This document shows positions 1 through 7,948 of a stretch of DNA of 64,000 nt, piece by piece (positions within the stretch are counted from its first letter, which is position 1; each line of letters begins with the position of its first letter). Source of the DNA: JACPRB01 sp964468745 (lineage in GTDB: Bacteria > Planctomycetota > MHYJ01 > JACPRB01); NCBI GenBank assembly GCA_964468745.1, contig CAYXVY010000079.1:38719-102718 (forward strand), given 5' to 3'. The position numbers and the translations under genes are program-made. The notes below the pieces were generated by a model. That model was not told the DNA's origin. It did no database searches and saw only the letters and a list, made by a program, of their open reading frames with translations.

Positions 1-371
1 CGAAGGGCGACGCGGAGCACGTCCTGAAGACCGAGCTGATCATGAAGGTCGGCGACCAGGAAATGAAGACGCCGGGCGAAGAGAAGGTTGCGAAGCCGAA
101 GGCGGGCGGCGCCGCGGACGGCAACTGCGCCCTCTGCAAGAAGGCGTACAAGGATCACAAGGACGAGGCCAAGTGGTCCGACGAGAAGGTCAAGGTCGGC
201 GACAAGGAAGTCAGCGCCATGAAGTGGGAAGCTCCGGCCAAGCAGTGCGACGGCTCGGACAACCCGGGCAAGGGCATGACGATGTGGTACAGCGCCGAAG
301 TGCCGGGCGGCATGGTGAAGATGGAAACCGCCACGATGAAGATGACGACCATCGCGATGGACAAGAAGTAG
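1..371 (+). CDS. C-terminal part of an unidentified Lys/Met/Cys-rich protein (cut by window start)
   Basis: The reading frame is open from the first bases of the window (codons from position 3) to TAG at 369-371, so the true start lies upstream; the first internal ATG is at 42. The visible ~123 residues are very rich in Lys, Met, Glu and Gly. They contain a CALCKK pair of cysteines and a third Cys (KQCDGSD), and the C-terminus alternates Met and Thr. I do not recognise a family. The tone (repeated VGDKE/VGDQE strands) suggests an exported beta-rich protein in which two similar modules repeat, but no signal peptide can be seen because the N-terminus is missing. A strong intrinsic terminator follows 32 nt after the stop. 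Confidence 0.7.
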   Translation, partial: KGDAEHVLKTELIMKVGDQEMKTPGEEKVAKPKAGGAADGNCALCKKAYKDHKDEAKWSDEKVKVGDKEVSAMKWEAPAKQCDGSDNPGKGMTMWYSAEVPGGMVKMETATMKMTTIAMDKK

Positions 372-402
372 ACACGGTCGACATCCAACGCTAGAAACAA
401 CG

Positions 403-436
403 GGGGCGGAAGGGCAACCTTCCGCCCCTGTTTTTT
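403..436 (+). terminator. Perfect rho-independent terminator
   Basis: An 11-bp perfect stem (403-413 with 418-428, GGGGCGGAAGG/CCTTCCGCCCC) is closed by a GCAA tetraloop (414-417) and followed by TG and six T residues (431-436). It ends the gene that stops at 371. The T-run directly abuts the ATG of egtD at 437. Confidence 0.95.
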
Positions 437-1363
437 ATGGACCGATTTACGCTCACCGAAACCCCGATCCGCGACTCGTTCGTCGAAGCGGTGCGGGCCG
501 GGCTGGCGGCACGCCCGCGCAGCATCCCACCACGCTTTTTCTACGACGCCGCGGGGTCCGAGCTCTTCGAGAGAATCTGCGCGCTGCCCGAGTACTATGT
601 CACGCGGACCGAGATCTCGATCCTCGATCGCCACGCCGCCGAGCTTCCGACGGCTCCGACCGTGATCGAGTTCGGGTGCGGCTACGGCGTGAAGACCCGC
701 CTGCTGTTCGACGCGTTTTTCCGCACGCAAGACCGCATGACGTACGTGCCGGTGGACATCTCGAAGAATGCGCTGACGGAGGCCGCGGGGCTCCTGCTGC
801 GCGACTACGCGGGCCTGACGATTCGGGCGTTGCACGCGGAGTTCGATCGGGCGTTCGAGCTGCTGCCGCGCGAGCCCGCGCTCGTCCTTTTCCTGGGCTC
901 GAACATCGGAAATTTCACGATCGACGAGGCCGTCCACTTTCTCGCGCGCCTTCGAGGCCACCGCGTGCTCGTGGGCTTCGACCGGGTCAAGGACCCGCAC
1001 GTGCTGCACGCCGCCTACAACGATGCGGCCGGGGTCACCGCCGCGTTCAATCTCAATCTGCTGTCGCGCGTCAACCGGGAGCTCGGCGGCGCGTTCGATC
1101 TCGGGCGGTGGGAGCACCGGTCGTTCTACGACGAGCGGACGGACCGCATCGAAATGCACCTCGTCTCGAAGGCCGCGCAAAGCGTGCGCATCGCGGCGCT
1201 GGACCGGACCTTCTCCTTTGACGCCGGCGAGGGGATCCATACGGAAAACTCTCACAAGTTCACGCCGGCCTCGATCGCGCGGATCGCCACGGAGAGCGGA
1301 TTCCGGATCTCGCGCACCTGGTCGGACGAGAAAGAGTGGTTCTCGGTCGCGTTGCTAGAATAG
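437..1363 (+). CDS. egtD: L-histidine N-alpha-methyltransferase (EgtD)
   Basis: This SAM-dependent enzyme trimethylates histidine to hercynine, the first step of ergothioneine-type thiohistidine synthesis, in the cytoplasm. The 308-aa product has the usual length. It starts with the family N-terminus (PPRFFYDAAGSELFE, about residues 31-45), then the SAM-binding EFGCGYG at about 78-84, and the family signature GSNIGNF at about 154-160. A C-terminal segment with ENSHKF and WSDEKEWFSVALLE also matches EgtD proteins. The ATG lies immediately after the terminator T-run, so its promoter must sit inside or just upstream of the terminator. The egtB-like gene starts 4 nt after the stop, so the two are co-transcribed. 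Confidence 0.93.
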   Translation: MDRFTLTETPIRDSFVEAVRAGLAARPRSIPPRFFYDAAGSELFERICALPEYYVTRTEISILDRHAAELPTAPTVIEFGCGYGVKTRLLFDAFFRTQDRMTYVPVDISKNALTEAAGLLLRDYAGLTIRALHAEFDRAFELLPREPALVLFLGSNIGNFTIDEAVHFLARLRGHRVLVGFDRVKDPHVLHAAYNDAAGVTAAFNLNLLSRVNRELGGAFDLGRWEHRSFYDERTDRIEMHLVSKAAQSVRIAALDRTFSFDAGEGIHTENSHKFTPASIARIATESGFRISRTWSDEKEWFSVALLE

Positions 1364-1367
1364 CTTC

Positions 1368-2669
1368 GTGATCGCCGGCATCGTCTCCTCGAAGCACCTC
1401 CTCGATGCGCTCACGGACGCGCGCAGGACGGAACTGGAGCTGCTCAACGGGTTCGCCGACGCCCAGCTGCTGGGAAAGAAGGCTCACTTTCTCGAGCCAC
1501 CCATCTGGGAGATGGGGCACGTGGGCTGGTTCCAGGAGTACTGGCTGCTGCGTCACCTGGACGGAGCGCGGTCGCTCTTCCCCGGCTCCGACGGCATCTA
1601 CGACTCATTCAACGTTTCGTACAAGCTCCGCTGGGACCACCGTTATCCATCACGAGAGGAGACGCGCGCCTTCATCGACGAGGTCTTCGCGCGCAGCATC
1701 GGCCGGCTCGAATCGCGCGAACCGGAGCCCGACGACGCGTACTTCTACACGCTTGCCGCCTTGCATGAAGACATGCACTCCGAAAATCTCGCCCTCGTCC
1801 TGCAGACGCTGGGGTACGCGAAACCCCGGCTTTCGGCTGCGGATGCGCGTTTCGTGCACCCTCGCGTCAATCCGGCGTGGACGCCGGCCGACGTTGCGGT
1901 GCCGGGAGGCCCGTTCATGCTCGGCGCCCCGCCGTCCGAGCCGTTCGTCTTCGACAACGAAAAGTGGGAGCATGGCGTCGAGGTGCAGCCCTTCCGGATC
2001 GCGACGACCCCCGTGACGAACGCCCAGTTCCAGGCATTCGTGGACGACGGCGGCTACCGGAGGCGCGAGTGCTGGAGCACGCGCGGCTGGGACTGGCGGC
2101 GACGAGAAGGCGCGGAACACCCTCTTTTCTGGGTTCGCGACGCGACCGGCGGATGGTTCGAGCGCGCCTTCGACCTCGTCGTACCGCTGCGAGCCTGGCA
2201 CCCGGCAGCGCATGTCAACTGGTACGAAGCCGAAGCGTGGTGCCGCTGGGCTGGCCGGCGCCTGCCGACCGAGGCGGAGTGGGAAATGGCGGCGACGCTG
2301 GACCCGGCGACCGGTCACAAGCGCCGCTTTCCCTGGGGCGACGACTCGCCGACGGCGGCTCGCGCGAATCTCGATTTCCGGGCGGGGGGCACGATCGACG
2401 TGCGCGCGCTGCCCGCCGGCGACAGCCCCTGCGGCTGCCGGCAGATGATCGGAAACGTCTGGGAATGGGTCTCCGATACCTTCGAGGCCTACCCCGGATT
2501 CGAGCGCGACCCTTACAAGGAATACTCCCAGCCGTACTTCGGGAACAAGAAGGTCTTGAAGGGAGGCGGCTGGACGACGCGCTCGCGCCTCATCCGCGCC
2601 ACGTGGCGCAACTTCTTCAAGCGGCAGCGCCGAAACGTCGTCGCCGGCTTCCGGACGGTGGCACGATGA
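1368..2669 (+). CDS. egtB: EgtB-like iron-dependent sulfoxide synthase
   Basis: The 433-aa product has the two-domain layout of ergothioneine sulfoxide synthase: an N-terminal DinB_2 domain (about 10-165) and a C-terminal formylglycine-generating-enzyme-like domain (about 185-433). The expected iron ligands are visible: His51 in WEMGHVGW, and His133/His137 in the HEDMHSE motif. EgtB couples hercynine to a cysteinyl thiol donor (gamma-Glu-Cys or Cys) with O2. The start is GTG at 1368; a TAGAAT box ends 6 nt before it and no Shine-Dalgarno is visible. The stop overlaps the next ATG (ATGA). The substrate preference (gamma-Glu-Cys, Cys or a selenium donor as in SenA) cannot be decided from sequence. 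Confidence 0.9.
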   Translation: MIAGIVSSKHLLDALTDARRTELELLNGFADAQLLGKKAHFLEPPIWEMGHVGWFQEYWLLRHLDGARSLFPGSDGIYDSFNVSYKLRWDHRYPSREETRAFIDEVFARSIGRLESREPEPDDAYFYTLAALHEDMHSENLALVLQTLGYAKPRLSAADARFVHPRVNPAWTPADVAVPGGPFMLGAPPSEPFVFDNEKWEHGVEVQPFRIATTPVTNAQFQAFVDDGGYRRRECWSTRGWDWRRREGAEHPLFWVRDATGGWFERAFDLVVPLRAWHPAAHVNWYEAEAWCRWAGRRLPTEAEWEMAATLDPATGHKRRFPWGDDSPTAARANLDFRAGGTIDVRALPAGDSPCGCRQMIGNVWEWVSDTFEAYPGFERDPYKEYSQPYFGNKKVLKGGGWTTRSRLIRATWRNFFKRQRRNVVAGFRTVAR

Positions 2670-3829
2670 CTTCGTACTTGATGCTCTATACGGAGCCCCC
2701 GACGCGGCGGCTTTTCGAGAACGAGCGACCCGGCCGGCTCATCTTCGCGAGCGACGAGGTCACCGCCGCCGATCGCGACGTCTACGACGAGTGCATCGAG
2801 CTTCCTCCGATCACCGATCTCGAGGGAACGCTCGACGCGCTTTCCGACGCCCGCGCCGACCGCGTCATTGCGCAGACCGAATACGGGCTCCTGCCGGCCG
2901 CCCTCATGGGCGCCTGCGACAGGATGGCGGCCTTCCTCTGCACCAACAAGTGGATGAGCCGCTGCACGCTCGCGCGCGAGGGGGTTCTGGTGCCGCGCTT
3001 CGCGCTCGTCGAAAACGCCGCGCAGATCCGCGCCTCCGGACTCCGCTATCCCCTCGTCCTAAAGCCGGTCGCATCCACCCTCGGCCGGCATGTCCTGCGC
3101 GTGGACGCCGACTACCAGCTTGACATGCGTGTCGGCGCCATCAAGACGGCGCTGCCGACGGCCGTCGACATCCGGCGCTGCGCCGAGTTCGCGCGCCTGG
3201 CGAAATTCGACATGGGGTGCGACCCGACACGCCAGTTCATCGTGGAGGAGTTCATCGACGCCCCCGCCTTCGAGATGGACGGGTACGTTCTCAACGGCCG
3301 CATCGAGAACTTCGGGGTGATCGAGCAAGTCACGAGTGCGCCGCCGCGGTTTTTCATCGAGGGGTACAAGCTGCCGGCCGACGGCGTCTGGCTCGACGAC
3401 GCGCACGTGAAGCCGATCCACGCGAGCCGGCTCTCTGAGATGGGCTTTGCGATCGAATTCCGAGGCTCCCGCGTGATCGAGGTCAACGGCAGGCTCGGCG
3501 AGGACGCGGGATTCCCGGATCTCTTCCGCGCGGCGGTCGGCGAGGCTCCGATCCTCTCATGGATGGCGGGCAAGCAAGCCCCTGCGCAGGCCGTAGCACG
3601 CGCGGCCATCGCGTACTACAACCGCTACGAGACGGGCCGTGTGAAGTCGGTGGACGCGCCGCCCGGGGTTACCGTGCTCGTGAAACCCGGCGACCTCGTG
3701 GACATGCGCAGCATCTACCACAACGGACCGCACGTGGCGTACGCCATCGCCACTCACGCGATCAGCAGCCACGCCGCCTACGGGAAGGCTCGCGGGCTGA
3801 TCCAGCGGACGCGCATCGAATTCGAATGA
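2666..3829 (+). CDS. ATP-grasp ligase linked to the egtDB operon
   Basis: The 387-aa product has an ATP-grasp fold. YPLVLKPVAS (about 130) supplies the nucleotide-binding lysine, FIVEEFIDAPAFEMDG (about 190-205) is the central strand and hinge, and IEVNGRLGEDAG (about 271-282) carries the metal-binding Glu/Asn. Such enzymes join a carboxylate to an amine or thiol through an acyl phosphate. The start was chosen at 2666 because ATG overlaps the egtB stop (ATGA); a longer frame runs back through egtB but is only its shadow. Its place as third gene suggests it makes the thiol donor (replacing EgtA) or conjugates the thiohistidine. The exact substrate is unknown. Confidence 0.85.
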   Translation: MTSYLMLYTEPPTRRLFENERPGRLIFASDEVTAADRDVYDECIELPPITDLEGTLDALSDARADRVIAQTEYGLLPAALMGACDRMAAFLCTNKWMSRCTLAREGVLVPRFALVENAAQIRASGLRYPLVLKPVASTLGRHVLRVDADYQLDMRVGAIKTALPTAVDIRRCAEFARLAKFDMGCDPTRQFIVEEFIDAPAFEMDGYVLNGRIENFGVIEQVTSAPPRFFIEGYKLPADGVWLDDAHVKPIHASRLSEMGFAIEFRGSRVIEVNGRLGEDAGFPDLFRAAVGEAPILSWMAGKQAPAQAVARAAIAYYNRYETGRVKSVDAPPGVTVLVKPGDLVDMRSIYHNGPHVAYAIATHAISSHAAYGKARGLIQRTRIEFE

Positions 3830-4034
3830 TCGTCGCGAACATCCGCCGGTCGGTGCGCGAGGCGCTCGGCGGCAACGTGAGCTTCCTGCGGGCAGGACGC
3901 CTCGCGATGTCGCGCGCCGCCCCATCGTGCGCCGCAGCAGCGACACGTGGACGGTCGGAGGCTTCGGCGGCGATGGCCTCGCGCTGGCGCCCGCGGTCGC
4001 CGAGCAGATTGCAGAAAGTCTCCTCACGTCATAG
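3826..4034 (+). pseudogene. Remnant of an FAD-dependent oxidoreductase (C-terminus)
   Basis: Right after the ATP-grasp gene, an ATG at 3826 overlaps its stop, as expected for a fourth operon member, but that frame soon becomes non-protein-like. A second frame ending at TAG 4032-4034 reads TWTVGGFGGDGLALAP followed by AVAEQIAESLL. This resembles the C-terminal FAD-pyrophosphate-binding end of D-amino-acid-oxidase-like flavoproteins. The two pieces are out of frame and far too short for an enzyme. I infer a gene reduced by internal deletion and frameshift. The family call rests on a short motif. Confidence 0.4.
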
Positions 4035-4043
4035 GCTAGTGGC

Positions 4044-4259
4044 GTGGGCGACACCCTCAAGCGCAACAGGAAGGTTGAGGACCTCGAGGTCATCATCGAC
4101 GAGCTCGCGCTGAAGCTCCGCGCGCTTGAGGAACTGTGCCTCAAGAAGAGGATGTTCACGCGGGCGGAGCTGCGCGCCTTGGCGCACGAGATCGACGCGG
4201 TGGACGGCCAGATGGACGGCCGGGTGAAGCGCTTCCACACGCCGCGCCGCGGCGATTAG
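4044..4259 (+). CDS. Small coiled-coil protein ahead of an ECF sigma factor
   Basis: This 71-aa protein starts at GTG 4044. It is almost entirely charged amphipathic helix (EDLEVIIDELALKLRALEEL) and ends in a basic tail (RVKRFHTPRRGD). There are no transmembrane segments or cysteines. A TAGGCT box ends 6 nt before the GTG and no Shine-Dalgarno is seen, which fits a leaderless start. The ECF sigma gene begins 5 nt after the stop, so the two are probably co-transcribed; a regulatory partner role is possible but only inferred. Codon use looks coding. Confidence 0.7.
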   Translation: MGDTLKRNRKVEDLEVIIDELALKLRALEELCLKKRMFTRAELRALAHEIDAVDGQMDGRVKRFHTPRRGD

Positions 4260-4264
4260 CCCTG

Positions 4265-4999
4265 ATGGGCGGCGACGCGACCACGATCGGAGGCGACGGC
4301 CGCACGTTTCCCGCAACGCGGTGGTCGCAGATCCGTGCGGCGGGCGATCCACGGTCGCCACGTCACCGCGAGGCGCTCGACGAGCTGTGTCGCGCATACT
4401 GGAAGCCCGCGTACGCATACCTGCGCTCGCTTCGCGATCTGTCGAACGAGGACGCGAAGGACCTCACGCAGGAGTTCCTCCTCGAGGCGATCGAGGGAGG
4501 CCTCCTCGCCCGGGTGCCGCGCGACGGGTCGGGCTTCCGCGCCTACCTCCGGGGCGCCCTGAAACTTTTCCTGCTCGAGCGACGCCGCGCGGCGGGGGCG
4601 CAGAAGCGCGGCGGCGACCGCACCCTCGTAAGTCTCGACGACGCGGCGCTCGTCGAGCGGCATTCAGTGGGATCCGACCGCACCCCCGAGCAGGCGTTCG
4701 ACGCCGAGTGGGCGCGCACGCTGATCGACCGCGCCGTCGACGCCCTGAAACAGGAGCTGGCCGAGGGGGGGCGCGACGTCGTCTTCCGCGTCTTCGAGCG
4801 CTACGAGCTCAATCCGACGCCGGACGCCCCGACGTACGCTGCGATCGCGGCGGAATTCCGCGTCAACGAGACGGACGTGACGAACTGGCTCGCGTCGTGC
4901 CGCAAGCGGCTGCGCGCTCTCATCGAGGAACGGATCCGTGACACCCTCGACAGCGAATCGGATCTCGCGACCGAGCTGCTCGACCTGTTCACGCGTTAG
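4265..4999 (+). CDS. ECF-like RNA polymerase sigma factor
   Basis: The 244-aa protein carries the N-terminal signature FPATRWSQI (about residues 17-25), a hallmark of a sigma-70 subgroup common in planctomycetes and related phyla. A region-2-like segment follows, with CRAYWKPAYAYLRSL and DAKDLTQEFL. The region-4-like helix-turn-helix is at about 190-225 (YAAIAAEFRVNETDVTNWL). The start at ATG 4265 follows the upstream coiled-coil gene by 5 nt; the longer frame from 4136 is a shadow of that gene. No anti-sigma gene is adjacent unless the small coiled-coil protein acts as one. Its promoter targets are unknown. Confidence 0.88.
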   Translation: MGGDATTIGGDGRTFPATRWSQIRAAGDPRSPRHREALDELCRAYWKPAYAYLRSLRDLSNEDAKDLTQEFLLEAIEGGLLARVPRDGSGFRAYLRGALKLFLLERRRAAGAQKRGGDRTLVSLDDAALVERHSVGSDRTPEQAFDAEWARTLIDRAVDALKQELAEGGRDVVFRVFERYELNPTPDAPTYAAIAAEFRVNETDVTNWLASCRKRLRALIEERIRDTLDSESDLATELLDLFTR

Positions 5000-5038
5000 C
5001 GCTGCCTGCCACAGAGTCCCCGGCCACAGAGGGACAGA

Positions 5039-6481
5039 CTAATTCCGAAGTCGATACACCGAGGCGCCCGCATCCTCGTACTCGGGCTGCAGGCCGACCC
5101 GCTCGGCGAGCCGGCGATGCCTCGCGCGCAGGATCAGCCAGTTCGACTTGAAGACGTCTCCCAGCTCCTGTGCGACGAGCGGCCGGCGACCCGCGAGAAC
5201 CTGCTCGATCAGCTGCAGCTTTTCCTTCGAGCGCACATACATGAACATCGAGTCGAGCCCGACGAGATACCGGTGCGTGGGATCAAAATGGAAGAGCTGG
5301 ACGAAGTCGCCCCACTCGAGGTGGACGACCGTCTCATTGGGCGGGATGTTCTCCTTCATCCACCGGCAGGCGCCGACCACGTCCGGGCCCGGGTAGTTCT
5401 TCACCGCCGTCCGTGCGTTTCCCATCGAGAAGACCGTCAGCCCGATGAACGCGACCGCCGCCGCCGCGGCCACGCCCGCGCGCGCGCGCGTCCACGCGGT
5501 CACCGGCCACAGGTCGCTCGTGACGGACGCTGCCGCGAGAAGCGCGAGCGGCGCGAAGTACTCGACGAATCGCGAGGACATGCAATAGAGCCCGAAGCCG
5601 CCGAGCATGTAGCAGATCATCAGGCGCGAGCGGCGGCTCAACGGCATGTCGGCGAGCGCCGTGGCCGCGAGCGTTCCGATGAAGCAGAGGAACGCGCCCG
5701 AGGAGGCGAGCGTGAGCGAACGGCCGTCGAACTCGACGCCGAGCCGCGCGCCGATGTCGCCCCCCAGGCCCCACGCCTGCGTCATGATCTGCACGTTCAT
5801 GATCCACCACATGTGCAGGTCGTTCGGGAAGTACGGGTGGAACAGCAGGCCCCCAACCACGCCCCCCGCCGCCCACGCGACCCCGCGCCATTCAAAGCGA
5901 CCGTCGACGGCCCGGCGCGCCAGCGCGTCCAGGATCGCAAACGCGACGAGAAGATGCGGCGCGGAGTAGCTCCACGAATAGAGGAATCCGACGAGCGCGA
6001 GCCACTTCCACCGCGTCGAGAGCATCACGTGAATGCCGAGCAACAGGAGGAGGAGCGACAGCAGCTGCGGCCGCACGTACTGCAAACGGAAGAGGAAATG
6101 GTTGCCGAGCGCCGGCACGAGGGCGATCCAGAGCCACGGCCAGCGCACCTGGTGCTTCGTGAGGATGAGGAGCAGGACGCCGATCACCGCGCACCCGAGC
6201 ATCCACGTGAGCCCCTTCGCGCCCGGGATGACCCACGTGCCGCGGCAGAACGGCGCCAGAAGGACGTGAAAAAGAAACTCCTTGTCGCTGAACCGGTCGC
6301 TCCAGACGCTCTCCTGCGCCCACGGGAACTCTCTCGAGAGCCCGCGCTCGGGCATCAGCTGCGCGTAGCGGGCGTGGTAGTAGCTGTCGCGGTCCACGAG
6401 GTGGTCGGTGCCGAACTGGAGCACCGCCAGGGCGATGAAGGCCCAGAGCGCGGCGCCTTGAGCGAGAAACCAGCGCGACAT
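5039..6481 (-). CDS. Polytopic membrane protein, GT-C/dolichyl-mannosyltransferase-like
   Basis: The 480-aa product has about ten hydrophobic segments. Its first loop, after TM1, holds GTDHLVDRDSYYHARYAQL, an acidic loop typical of GT-C glycosyltransferases and oligosaccharyltransferase-like proteins that use lipid-linked sugars on the outer face of the inner membrane. A soluble C-terminal part of about 110 residues follows (ACRWMKENIPPNETVVHLEW, HRYLVGLDSMFMY). These proteins are often annotated as hypothetical. The start ATG at 6481 has no strong Shine-Dalgarno; an imperfect 32-bp inverted repeat lies just upstream. Enzyme activity is inferred from topology and the loop only. Confidence 0.75.
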   Translation of the reverse strand: MSRWFLAQGAALWAFIALAVLQFGTDHLVDRDSYYHARYAQLMPERGLSREFPWAQESVWSDRFSDKEFLFHVLLAPFCRGTWVIPGAKGLTWMLGCAVIGVLLLILTKHQVRWPWLWIALVPALGNHFLFRLQYVRPQLLSLLLLLLGIHVMLSTRWKWLALVGFLYSWSYSAPHLLVAFAILDALARRAVDGRFEWRGVAWAAGGVVGGLLFHPYFPNDLHMWWIMNVQIMTQAWGLGGDIGARLGVEFDGRSLTLASSGAFLCFIGTLAATALADMPLSRRSRLMICYMLGGFGLYCMSSRFVEYFAPLALLAAASVTSDLWPVTAWTRARAGVAAAAAVAFIGLTVFSMGNARTAVKNYPGPDVVGACRWMKENIPPNETVVHLEWGDFVQLFHFDPTHRYLVGLDSMFMYVRSKEKLQLIEQVLAGRRPLVAQELGDVFKSNWLILRARHRRLAERVGLQPEYEDAGASVYRLRN

Positions 6482-6490
6482 GCTAGCTCA

Positions 6491-6562
6491 ATCGCATATA
6501 GCGGATAGCACATAGCAAATCGGCCGGAATCGATCTGCTATCTGGTCTCTGCTATCTGCGAT
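6491..6562. repeat. Imperfect 32-bp inverted repeat rich in ATAGC units
   Basis: Positions 6491-6522 and 6531-6562 form an inverted repeat with about 26 of 32 positions complementary around an 8-nt spacer. Each arm contains two or three ATAGC units. It occupies the gap between the minus-strand zinc-ribbon gene, whose stop is at 6567, and the GT-C-like gene that starts at 6481. It could form a long cruciform or RNA hairpin between the two transcripts. Confidence 0.6.
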
Positions 6563-6566
6563 TCCT

Positions 6567-6998
6567 CTATTGCTGCAGGGAGCCGCTGCCGGAGCACGTG
6601 GTGCAGGACCACCGCTCCTTGCCCTGGCACTTGGGGCATGCCGCGGCGTCGCCCTTGCCGCTGCAGCGCTGGCACGTCGAATATGTTTGCGGGTCGCGGC
6701 CGGTCCCCTTGCAGCCGGAACACTTCGGCCGACCGTCCTTGCAGTTCGTGCAGACGATGGTCTTTCTGCCGCGGCAGTCGGGACAGGTCTTCGAGCCGCC
6801 CATGCCGCTGGCGATGCCGACGATCACCACGACCGCGATCAGGAGGCCGCCGATGATGATGCCGTACTTGGCGCCGTCTCCCATATCCCGCGGCTTCTTC
6901 TTCGCCGCCACGGCGGGTTCGAATTCCGCGCCGCAATGCTTGCACGACAACGCCGTCGCGCTGACGTCCTCACCACATGCCGGACACGAGCTGGCCAT
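6567..6998 (-). CDS. Zinc-ribbon membrane protein with DnaJ-type CxxC repeats
   Basis: The 143-aa product begins with a zinc ribbon (CPACGEDVSATALSCKHCG, about 5-23). A single transmembrane helix follows (GIIIGGLLIAVVVIVGIA, about 46-63), then a cysteine-rich domain of repeated CxxCxG motifs (CPDCRG, CTNCKD, CSGCKGTG, CQRCSGKG, CPKCQG, CTTCSGSG) like the DnaJ central zinc-binding region. The first ribbon is probably cytoplasmic and the DnaJ-like part extracytoplasmic. ATG 6998 is preceded by GGAGG on the minus strand. It is last in a run of minus-strand envelope genes starting at 11123. Function is unknown; a metal-dependent chaperone or protein-binding module is possible. Confidence 0.8.
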   Translation of the reverse strand: MASSCPACGEDVSATALSCKHCGAEFEPAVAAKKKPRDMGDGAKYGIIIGGLLIAVVVIVGIASGMGGSKTCPDCRGRKTIVCTNCKDGRPKCSGCKGTGRDPQTYSTCQRCSGKGDAAACPKCQGKERWSCTTCSGSGSLQQ

Positions 6999-7018
6999 AA
7001 CACAATCCTCCGACGCCG

Positions 7019-7942
7019 CTAGTCCCTGAACTGCGAACGCAATTCGCGCGCCGCCTTCTGCGCCATCCCCGCCTGGTTCGACTCCTCGCGGAGGTCGCCC
7101 AGTTCCTGCAACGCGTCCACCGTGATATCGGGGCGGTCGAGCCCCTTCTTCACGTAGTCTTCGAGCGCGCCGAATTTCTCGATCGCGCCGACACAGATCT
7201 CTTCGATGCTCTTGATCTTCTTACGGATCTCTTCCTTCTGCTCCGGGGTCCCCAGCAGGAGCGCGTCCTTCTCGCCCTCGATCCCTTTGAGGGTCTTCGA
7301 GGCCTGGCGCCACTTGTCCACCATGCGATACATCGGAATGTAGAGACCCCCGTACTCCGGCGGCTTCGAGGTCTCGTCGAGGAGATCGTCGGCGTCAAGC
7401 ACCCAGAGCTTGATGATCACCCAGGTTCTGATGATCTCGTTTCCTTCCTTCGACTCGACTTTCTTATGGGCCTGCAGCAGCTCCATGAGCTCGCGCATCT
7501 TCGCGTCGGCATCCTGGAAGCTCTTGAGGCCTTCCTTGATCTTCCCGATCTCCTCCGGAGTCAATTCGACCCCGCCGTCGACCCACGCCTTGCTCTGGAT
7601 CGCGAAGACGTCCTTCTTCCCGTTGCGCGCCTTCTTGACCGCCTCGCCGATTTCGGCGGCGACGTCGCGCGGCGGAGGGCCCTTCTTGCGGTTGAGGATC
7701 ACGCGTACCACGATCGCCGCGGAGAGCCCCACGCATGTGAGGATGATCCCGAGCATCAACCACTTCTTCGCGCCGCTCTTCTTCCTGGCAGGCGCCGTGA
7801 CTCCGGCCGACTGTGCCCCGGTCGCCATCTTTTGCTTGGCGGTGATACCGGTTTTGGGCGCTCCCGGGCTCACTCCCGTCACAGGCTTGAGCGCCCGCGT
7901 CGGCTTGGCCCCGGGGGCCGGATCCGTCGTTTGATCAGTCAT
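7019..7942 (-). CDS. Single-pass membrane protein with helical extracytoplasmic domain
   Basis: The 307-aa protein has a disordered Pro/Thr/Lys-rich N-terminus (about 1-62), one transmembrane helix (WLMLGIILTCVGLSAAIVVRVIL, about 64-86), and a charged, mainly helical region to the end. It has no recognisable catalytic motif. It shares this layout with the proteins at 9064-10005 and 10002-11123 and lies 6 nt after the gene ending at 7949, so the set forms one operon. It may be a scaffold or sensor in the inner membrane. Family not recognised. Confidence 0.75.
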   Translation of the reverse strand: MTDQTTDPAPGAKPTRALKPVTGVSPGAPKTGITAKQKMATGAQSAGVTAPARKKSGAKKWLMLGIILTCVGLSAAIVVRVILNRKKGPPPRDVAAEIGEAVKKARNGKKDVFAIQSKAWVDGGVELTPEEIGKIKEGLKSFQDADAKMRELMELLQAHKKVESKEGNEIIRTWVIIKLWVLDADDLLDETSKPPEYGGLYIPMYRMVDKWRQASKTLKGIEGEKDALLLGTPEQKEEIRKKIKSIEEICVGAIEKFGALEDYVKKGLDRPDITVDALQELGDLREESNQAGMAQKAARELRSQFRD

Positions 7943-7948
7943 TCATCC

